DNA of 9,094 nucleotides from positions 1 to 9,094 of the forward strand of contig JANXWM010000162.1 in assembly GCA_025351145.1 (NCBI GenBank). Direction: 5' to 3'. This document shows, piece by piece, positions 4,631 through 9,094 of this stretch. The DNA comes from Chitinophagaceae bacterium. GTDB taxonomy: Bacteria; Bacteroidota; Bacteroidia; Chitinophagales; Chitinophagaceae. The notes beneath the pieces are model-generated. The model was not told the DNA's origin, did not search any database, and was given only the letters and a program-made list of their open reading frames with translations. The translations under genes were made by a program, and so were the position numbers. How positions within the stretch are numbered: position 1 is the first letter of the stretch; every line of letters begins with the position of its first letter.

Positions 4631-6667
4631 ATGAACAGAAAATTATTGCCTGTTATTTTTTGTATGTCAGTGGTGCATTTATTTGCGCAGGATAATACAT
4701 ACAATCTTATGCCTGTTCCGCAATCGCTGAAAGCCAATGGCAGCAGGTGCCGTGTAACAAAAATGTTCACCATTGGCGTTACCGGCAATGCAGGCGACCG
4801 TGTTTATAAAGAAGCCTCGAGGGCATTGAGAAGGCTCGATAACCGTATGGGATTTTTCTTTACGCAGGGAAATATTACTTCAAAAGATACCAGCCTTTCA
4901 GCCACTTTACTTATTGAAGTAAAACGGCCGGCTGCACTGATCCTGCACGAAGATGAAAGCTACGGGCTAACATCAAATACAGCACAGGTAAAGATTACAG
5001 CCAATACTGATCTTGGCGCTATCAGGGCCCTGGAAACCCTTCAACAATTATTGAGTGTAGACGATGCCGGATATTATTTTCCGGGTGTTGACATTTATGA
5101 TGAACCCCGGTTCGCCTGGCGCGGTTTACTGCTTGATATAACCCTGCACTGGATGCCGATGGATGTGGTGAAAAGAACACTCGATGCGATGGCAGCAGTA
5201 AAGATGAATGTGTTTCACATGCACCTTACCGAAGATCAAATGTTTGGCATTGAATCAAAGGTTTATCCAAGGCTTACTACTGTTGGCGCAGAAGGAAATT
5301 TTTATACACAGGAGGATATAAAAGAGATCATTGCTTACGCAGATCAGCGTGGCATAAGGGTGGTGCCGGAGTTTGATGTACCTGGTCATTGTACGGCGAT
5401 GCTGAAAGCTTATCCGCAATTGGCAAGCGTAAAAAGGGATTATGAATTACAACGTTATTTTGGCGTGTTCGATCCCGTACTTGATGTAACAAAAGATTAT
5501 ACATACACTTTTTTAGATACATTGTTTACAGAAATGTGCAAGCTTTTTCCCGATGAATATTTCCATATTGGCGGCGATGAAAACACGGGTAAAGACTGGG
5601 AACGCAGTCCTGATGTAAAAGCATACATGCAGCAAAAAGGAATGAATACTTATCAGGAACTACAGACTGAATTTATTAGCCGTTTGCTACCCATCCTTAA
5701 GAAGAATGGCAAGAAGATGATGGGCTGGGATGAGATACTGCAACCCGGCGTACCGCATAATATTATGATACAATCCTGGCGCGGCACAGAATCGTTGGTA
5801 GAGGCTGCAAAAAAAGGGTACACCAGTTTATTATCTACGGGGTATTATATTGACCTTATTCAGCCCACTGACTTTCATTATCTCGTTGATCCTGTACCTG
5901 CAAATACAATGCTTACTACAGAACAACAAAAATTAATTGTGGGTGGTGAAGCTACCATGTGGACAGAACATGTAACACCTGAAACTGTTGACTCCCGTAT
6001 ATGGCCACGTACAGCAGCCATTGCAGAGCGTTTATGGTCTGCGGCAGCAGTGAAAGATGTAGACGATATGTACAGGAGGTTAGATAAAATCAATCTTTAT
6101 CTTGAAGGCCTCGGCACCACGCAAATAAAAAATAAAGGCATGCTTATGCGAAGGCTGGCGAACGGGTACAACACAGAAGCACTGGAAGTTTTAGTGGATG
6201 TTATTGAGCCTTTAAAAATGTATGAACGCAATGAAGGTGATACAATGTACACTGTTTTTTCACCCTACACAAAAATTGCAGATGTTGCCACACCCGATCA
6301 AAAAGTGGCACGTGAGTTTAGAAATACTGTTGCAGCTTATTGCCTTTCAAAAGACAAGAATATACAGCAGGAAATAATTGAAAAACTTGAATTATGGAAA
6401 AACAATGATGCTGCTTTTAAGCAGTTAATAAAACAATCACCAATACTTCGGGAGGCGGCTAATTTATCTGCCAATTTAGCACTGATTGCGAATATTGGGT
6501 TACAGGCTGTACATTATATTTCTACAAAAACTTTACTGTCTGCAACCTGGAAAACGAACAGCTTACTGGCAACAAAAAAAGCAAAGGTACAGGGCGGCCG
6601 CTGCGATTTGCAGGTAGTTACAGCCATTGAGCAATTGATAAATTCAGCAGCACCGGATAACCACTAA
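4631..6667 (+). CDS. Secreted GH20 beta-N-acetylhexosaminidase
   Basis: A 678-residue protein from the ATG at 4631; a TTG at 4622 is possible, but the ATG gives a cleaner signal peptide (MNRKLLPVIF...LFA|QD). The order is signal peptide, GH20b-like domain 2 to about residue 155, then the GH20 TIM barrel (about 160-490) and a helical C-terminal extension of about 180 residues. The catalytic pair is Asp316-Glu317 in HIGGDE, with Glu as acid/base and Asp assisting the N-acetyl group. Supporting residues are Asp202, His253 (DVPGH), Trp366, Trp383, Tyr406-x-Asp408 and Trp444-x-Glu446. GH20 enzymes remove terminal GlcNAc/GalNAc from chitooligosaccharides or glycoproteins, here in the periplasm or outside. 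The substrate-binding Arg (human HexA Arg178) is Leu172 here, and nearby positions also differ, so activity or specificity may be altered. No lipobox or T9SS tail is seen. Confidence 0.93.
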   Translation: MNRKLLPVIFCMSVVHLFAQDNTYNLMPVPQSLKANGSRCRVTKMFTIGVTGNAGDRVYKEASRALRRLDNRMGFFFTQGNITSKDTSLSATLLIEVKRPAALILHEDESYGLTSNTAQVKITANTDLGAIRALETLQQLLSVDDAGYYFPGVDIYDEPRFAWRGLLLDITLHWMPMDVVKRTLDAMAAVKMNVFHMHLTEDQMFGIESKVYPRLTTVGAEGNFYTQEDIKEIIAYADQRGIRVVPEFDVPGHCTAMLKAYPQLASVKRDYELQRYFGVFDPVLDVTKDYTYTFLDTLFTEMCKLFPDEYFHIGGDENTGKDWERSPDVKAYMQQKGMNTYQELQTEFISRLLPILKKNGKKMMGWDEILQPGVPHNIMIQSWRGTESLVEAAKKGYTSLLSTGYYIDLIQPTDFHYLVDPVPANTMLTTEQQKLIVGGEATMWTEHVTPETVDSRIWPRTAAIAERLWSAAAVKDVDDMYRRLDKINLYLEGLGTTQIKNKGMLMRRLANGYNTEALEVLVDVIEPLKMYERNEGDTMYTVFSPYTKIADVATPDQKVAREFRNTVAAYCLSKDKNIQQEIIEKLELWKNNDAAFKQLIKQSPILREAANLSANLALIANIGLQAVHYISTKTLLSATWKTNSLLATKKAKVQGGRCDLQVVTAIEQLINSAAPDNH

Positions 6668-6710
6668 AAATAAACCAATACAAGTAAGGTTGCAGGCAGT
6701 AGTTTTACAT

Positions 6711-6759
6711 AGCATCGTTCCTTGTGTCACTCACTTGTACGTTTAGATCATGGCTGAAC
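6711..6759 (+). repeat. Interspersed repeat, copy F (forward, degenerate core)
   Basis: This copy reads TCGTTCCTTGTGTCACTCAC, then TTGTACGTTTAGATCATGGC and TGAAC. It aligns with copy D (TTGCGTCGCACTC, TTGTGCGTTCGGATCA, CTGAAC) with several substitutions and a one-base gap. The core is decayed, while the GATCA and CTGAAC parts are kept. Confidence 0.6.
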
Positions 6760-6795
6760 TTTGGGTCGCTGTTGCACCAAGCTGCTTTGTAGTAC

Positions 6796-6835
6796 AACAG
6801 TACAAGAGTGCGACGCAAGAAAAGCTTCATAGCAG
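6796..6835 (-). repeat. Interspersed repeat, copy G (reverse)
   Basis: The copy contains TACAAGAGTGCGACGCAAG and continues AAAAGCTTCATAGCAG. It matches copy E at 38 of 40 positions although the two lie 2.3 kb apart. With copy F it forms a unit of about 125 bp. Confidence 0.85.
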
Positions 6836-6896
6836 TTCAGCAGATTGGTTCATAATAATACTCATCTGTAGTTTTATGAGCAAGTAAAATGCAGAA

Positions 6897-6926
6897 CAAA
6901 AAAACGGGTGACCATTGGCCACCCGT
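6897..6926 (-). terminator. Intrinsic terminator of the T9SS-secreted protein gene
   Basis: Read on the minus strand, ACGGGTGGCC-AAT-GGTCACCCGT (6926-6904) forms a 10-bp stem with one G-U pair and a 3-nt loop. It is followed directly by a run of T's. It lies 24 bp after the stop codon of the minus-strand gene. Runs on both sides could also slow plus-strand polymerase, but the T-run is better on the minus strand. Confidence 0.9.
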
Positions 6927-6950
6927 TCAGTTTTTAGTGATCTTTTAAAA

Positions 6951-7190
6951 TTATTCTTTTATCACTTTTGTATTGATGATTTCACCACTGGAAGTAATAA
7001 TCTTCAGCAGGTACACACCTCTGGCAAATTTTGAAATGTCCATCTCAGAATTTATTTGCGGCGTGCGGTAAACAGCTACCTGTTTTCCGTTAAGATCGTA
7101 CAGTGTTATTTGAGTTACGCCCTTATAACCTGTAAGGTTAATATTAATTTTTGAGTGCGCAGGGTTAGGAAATACCGATAATACTTTCTT
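6951..7190 (-). other. T9SS type A C-terminal sorting domain
   Basis: The last 79 residues contain VFPNPAHSKININL, ITLYDLNGKQV, ARGVYLLKI and the terminal KVIKE. This is the order of conserved blocks in the Por_Secre_tail family (TIGR04183). The domain directs export through the type IX system, found only in Bacteroidota. Confidence 0.95.
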
Positions 7191-9094
7191 ATCGCTTACG
7201 CTCTGCGAAATATCTGCCGATTTGGTTGCTGTACCTAATGCCACTTTTAATGTATAACAGGAGGTTCCACTGTTAGCGCCATTATATCCATACACCTGTG
7301 CATAATAAACGCCTGCCGCTGCAGTATAGCTGATACTTTCACTGGTGGTGCTTCCGTTTTGAGAAATACCAACCTGAGTGCCTGCGCTGTTCAGCAATTT
7401 AAGGTCGTAGTCTTTTGGCAATGTAGTAAGTGATACGGTGATAGTACCTCCCGTAGTTATAGTGAATTTATAATTGTCAATATCAGCAGCCGGACTTATT
7501 AAACCTGTTATGCCCACGTTGAATGGAATAACAGCCGCACCTGAAGTTGTTCCGTTGGTGCTTACATCATAAGTGCTTTGACATCCTGTAACCGCAGTTG
7601 CTGTTGCAGTAATCGTGTAACAGGTGGTGCTGTTGGCCCCATTGTATCCTATAACTTTAATGTAGTAAGTGCCGGCAGCCTGGTTGGTTAATGAAACAGA
7701 TTCGGTGGCTGTAGTACCTTCACTTGCACCAATCTGTGTACCTGCACTATTGTAAACATACAGATCATAGTCAACACCTGAAGGGCCGGCCAAATTGTAA
7801 ACAATATTGCTGGTAACCGTTGTGGTGATTTTGTAATAATCAATATCTGTGGCGGTACTGATAGCGGCTGAGTTTGCAATACCTGATGCAACGGCAGCAG
7901 CAGTGGCTTGTGTTTCATTTGGTTCAAACGCCGTAGCACATGTTGAAGCTGCACTGGTTGTGAACTGTGCGGCAGCGGCGGTACTGGAACCTGATGAACA
8001 ATTAGTAGTCACTCTCCAGTCATATAAAGTTGAAGCCGCCAAACCTGTTATGTTAGCAGATGTTCCTGTTTGTGCAGTAGAGAAACTTGTCCAGGTTGAT
8101 GATGTGTTTAATTTATAATCCACTGCATAACTAAGTGCACCACTTGCTGCAACCCAGCTAACTGTTGCACTGGTTGATGTAACAGTGGATGACAAACCTG
8201 TTGGTGCATTACATGCTGCAACCGCTGTTGTGGTAAACTGTGCAGTTGTAGCTGCTGTAGATCCTGATGGGCAGGTTGCGCTTACTCTCCAGTCATACAA
8301 AGAAGATGCAGTTAAACCTGTTAAGTTAGCTGATGTACCCGCTTGTGCAGTAGAGAAACTTGTCCAGGTTGATGATGAATTTAATTTATAATCCACTGCA
8401 TAACTGGTGGCTCCGCTTACTGCTGTCCAGCTCACCGTTGCACTGCTTGAAGTAACTGATGCTGAAGCAAGGCCTGTTGGCGCAGTACATGGAATCAACG
8501 TAGTGAATTGTGCTGCTGCAGGAGAACTTGTACCTGATGCACATGTTGCGGTAACTCTCCAGTCATACAAAGAGTTTGAAGTTAGCCCTGTTATATCTGC
8601 TGTAGTAGCTGTTTGTGCAGTAGAGAAACTTGTCCAGGTAGATGATGAATTCAGTTTATAATCCACTGCATAACTTGTAGCTCCGCTTACAGCTGTCCAG
8701 CTTACAGTAGCGCCGGTAGTAGTAACAGCAGATGAAGCAAGCCCTGTTGGTGTACCACAGGATGAACCTGAAGTAATGGTAAAGTTTGTATTAGAAATAT
8801 CAAAGAAGATATTACCTACTGCTTCTATTTTTATTCTTGCAGTAATTGTTGCTGTGTTTGGTATTACCAAAGCTTCGGTTCCATCATTGGGTGTACTGGC
8901 AGCTAAAACCGTAGGAAATGTTTGTCCGCCATCTGTACTTAAAGATATTTTTACATTTGCGCAGCTTACCGGCGCAGCAGTAGTGCTGGCAACATTCCAT
9001 GTAATTGTTTGAGATGAACCACCTGCCCAGCTTACAGCAGTATTGGGTGCAGTAATGCTAAATGGTCCTGAGGTATTGCTAACAGTTACTACCA
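6951..9094 (-). CDS. Large T9SS-secreted multidomain protein (possible metalloprotease C-terminal part), partial
   Basis: The frame is open without a start from the window edge (first full codon 9092) to the TAA at 6951, giving 713 visible residues. A methionine-like TTG at 8870 is internal. In order: a beta-rich segment (residues 1-107; TWNVASTTAAPVSCANVKIS, then STPNDGTEAL, EAVGNIFFDIS) of the kind that follows the catalytic domain in Bacteroidota reprolysin-like metalloproteases; three fibronectin III modules (about 112-384); two PPC-type domains (about 390-499 and 504-620); and a T9SS type A sorting domain (about 635-713). Each module begins with Cys and holds a second Cys, as expected for extracellular disulfides. 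The protein should cross the outer membrane through T9SS and be anchored or released. The protease assignment is inferred; the catalytic domain is not in the window. Confidence 0.88.
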   Translation of the reverse strand, partial: VVTVSNTSGPFSITAPNTAVSWAGGSSQTITWNVASTTAAPVSCANVKISLSTDGGQTFPTVLAASTPNDGTEALVIPNTATITARIKIEAVGNIFFDISNTNFTITSGSSCGTPTGLASSAVTTTGATVSWTAVSGATSYAVDYKLNSSSTWTSFSTAQTATTADITGLTSNSLYDWRVTATCASGTSSPAAAQFTTLIPCTAPTGLASASVTSSSATVSWTAVSGATSYAVDYKLNSSSTWTSFSTAQAGTSANLTGLTASSLYDWRVSATCPSGSTAATTAQFTTTAVAACNAPTGLSSTVTSTSATVSWVAASGALSYAVDYKLNTSSTWTSFSTAQTGTSANITGLAASTLYDWRVTTNCSSGSSTAAAAQFTTSAASTCATAFEPNETQATAAAVASGIANSAAISTATDIDYYKITTTVTSNIVYNLAGPSGVDYDLYVYNSAGTQIGASEGTTATESVSLTNQAAGTYYIKVIGYNGANSTTCYTITATATAVTGCQSTYDVSTNGTTSGAAVIPFNVGITGLISPAADIDNYKFTITTGGTITVSLTTLPKDYDLKLLNSAGTQVGISQNGSTTSESISYTAAAGVYYAQVYGYNGANSGTSCYTLKVALGTATKSADISQSVSDKKVLSVFPNPAHSKININLTGYKGVTQITLYDLNGKQVAVYRTPQINSEMDISKFARGVYLLKIITSSGEIINTKVIKE
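7233..7583 (-). other. Second PPC-type beta-sandwich domain
   Basis: It encodes CQSTYDVSTNG, DIDNYKFTI, KDYDLKLLNSAGTQVG, AAGVYYAQVYGYNGANSG and CYTLKV. It aligns with the preceding module through the shared (D/Y)YDL, NSAGTQ and Y-(V/I)-GYNGANS blocks, so the two are duplicates. PPC domains often follow secreted peptidase domains. Confidence 0.75.
7596..7925 (-). other. First PPC domain (bacterial pre-peptidase C-terminal)
   Basis: It encodes EPNETQATAAAV, TDIDYYKI, DYDLYVYNSAGTQIG and AAGTYYIKVIGYNGANS. These are the standard PPC (PF04151) landmarks: the E-P-N-(D/E) start, a D-x-D-x-(Y/F) strand and the G-x-Y-x-(L/I)-x-V end. Confidence 0.82.
7941..8759 (-). repeat. Three tandem near-identical fibronectin III modules
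   Basis: Three units of 90-92 codons (8759-8490, 8489-8214, 8213-7941) each begin with Cys and (T/N)-(P/A)-P/T-GL, contain ATVSW, SYAVDYKLN, STWTSFSTAQ, ITGL or LTGL, LYDWRV, and end in AQFTT. A DNA block of about 55-60 bp covering SYAVDYKLN...FSTAQ is almost identical in all three (8078-8130, 8349-8404, 8620-8675). Such modules usually act as spacers or carbohydrate-binding aids in secreted enzymes. Confidence 0.9.

Larger units (their letters stand above)
6668..6950. other. Convergent intergenic region
   Basis: This 283-bp gap between two convergent genes holds repeat copies F and G in inverted orientation and, next to the minus-strand gene, an intrinsic terminator. No gene is recognised. 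No T-tailed terminator is obvious for the GH20 gene other than the F-G fold. Confidence 0.6.

Noticed and set aside
293..6835. CRISPR array
   Set aside because: The repeats occur in both orientations at irregular distances of tens to thousands of bases with genes between, which is not a CRISPR layout.
7849..8661. Three plus-strand open frames of 68-89 codons with similar sequences
   Set aside because: They are antisense shadows of the FnIII repeats. Their resemblance to each other comes from the repeated DNA.
8868..8870. TTG as a possible start of the T9SS-secreted protein
   Set aside because: The same frame stays open to 9094 and encodes the first part of the same domain (TWNVAS..., STDGGQ...), so the true start lies outside the window.
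8776..9012. 78-codon plus-strand frame with a hydrophobic segment
   Set aside because: The minus-strand frame here is open and continues a recognisable secreted protein to the window edge. The hydrophobic look comes from antisense reading of its beta-strands.

Overview
The window looks like a chromosomal segment of a Bacteroidota, most likely a Chitinophagaceae-type soil or freshwater glycan degrader. The evidence is moderate GC with AT-rich intergenic DNA, no clear Shine-Dalgarno sequences, lipid-free signal peptides ending in A-Q, a type IX secretion (T9SS) C-terminal sorting domain, and a GH20 hexosaminidase of the long Bacteroidota/Acidobacteria kind. The genus is an inference. No rRNA, tRNA, CRISPR array, transposase or phage gene is visible.

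Layout. (1) 1-224, minus: N-terminus of a secreted sialidase-like (BNR) protein cut by the window edge. (2) 454-1149, plus: a HUMPS-family (hexulose-6-phosphate synthase / 3-keto-gulonate-6-phosphate decarboxylase) TIM barrel. (3) 1435-4174, plus: a tight operon of a zinc-type medium-chain alcohol/polyol dehydrogenase, a short-chain dehydrogenase and a xylose-isomerase-like TIM barrel protein. (4) 4631-6667, plus: a secreted GH20 beta-N-acetylhexosaminidase. (5) 6951-9094, minus: the C-terminal 713 residues of a large T9SS-secreted protein with three near-identical fibronectin III modules, two PPC domains and a sorting tail, ended by a strong intrinsic terminator.

How the genes may work together. 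The two dehydrogenases, the isomerase-like protein and the aldolase/decarboxylase-like protein form a plausible cytoplasmic route that oxidises, isomerises and cleaves a sugar or sugar acid. The flanking secreted GH20 and sialidase-like proteins could supply sugars from host or fungal glycans. No kinase, transporter, SusCD pair, regulator or hexulose-phosphate isomerase is present, so the substrate cannot be named from this window.

The strongest unexplained signal is a family of about 45-70 bp interspersed repeats built on TTGCGTCGCAC. Seven copies occupy all four main intergenic gaps and no gene, mostly as inverted pairs; one pair flanks the HUMPS gene. Other points of interest are a dehydrogenase whose four structural-zinc cysteines are all replaced, and a GH20 enzyme that lacks the conserved substrate-binding arginine while keeping its catalytic Asp-Glu pair.
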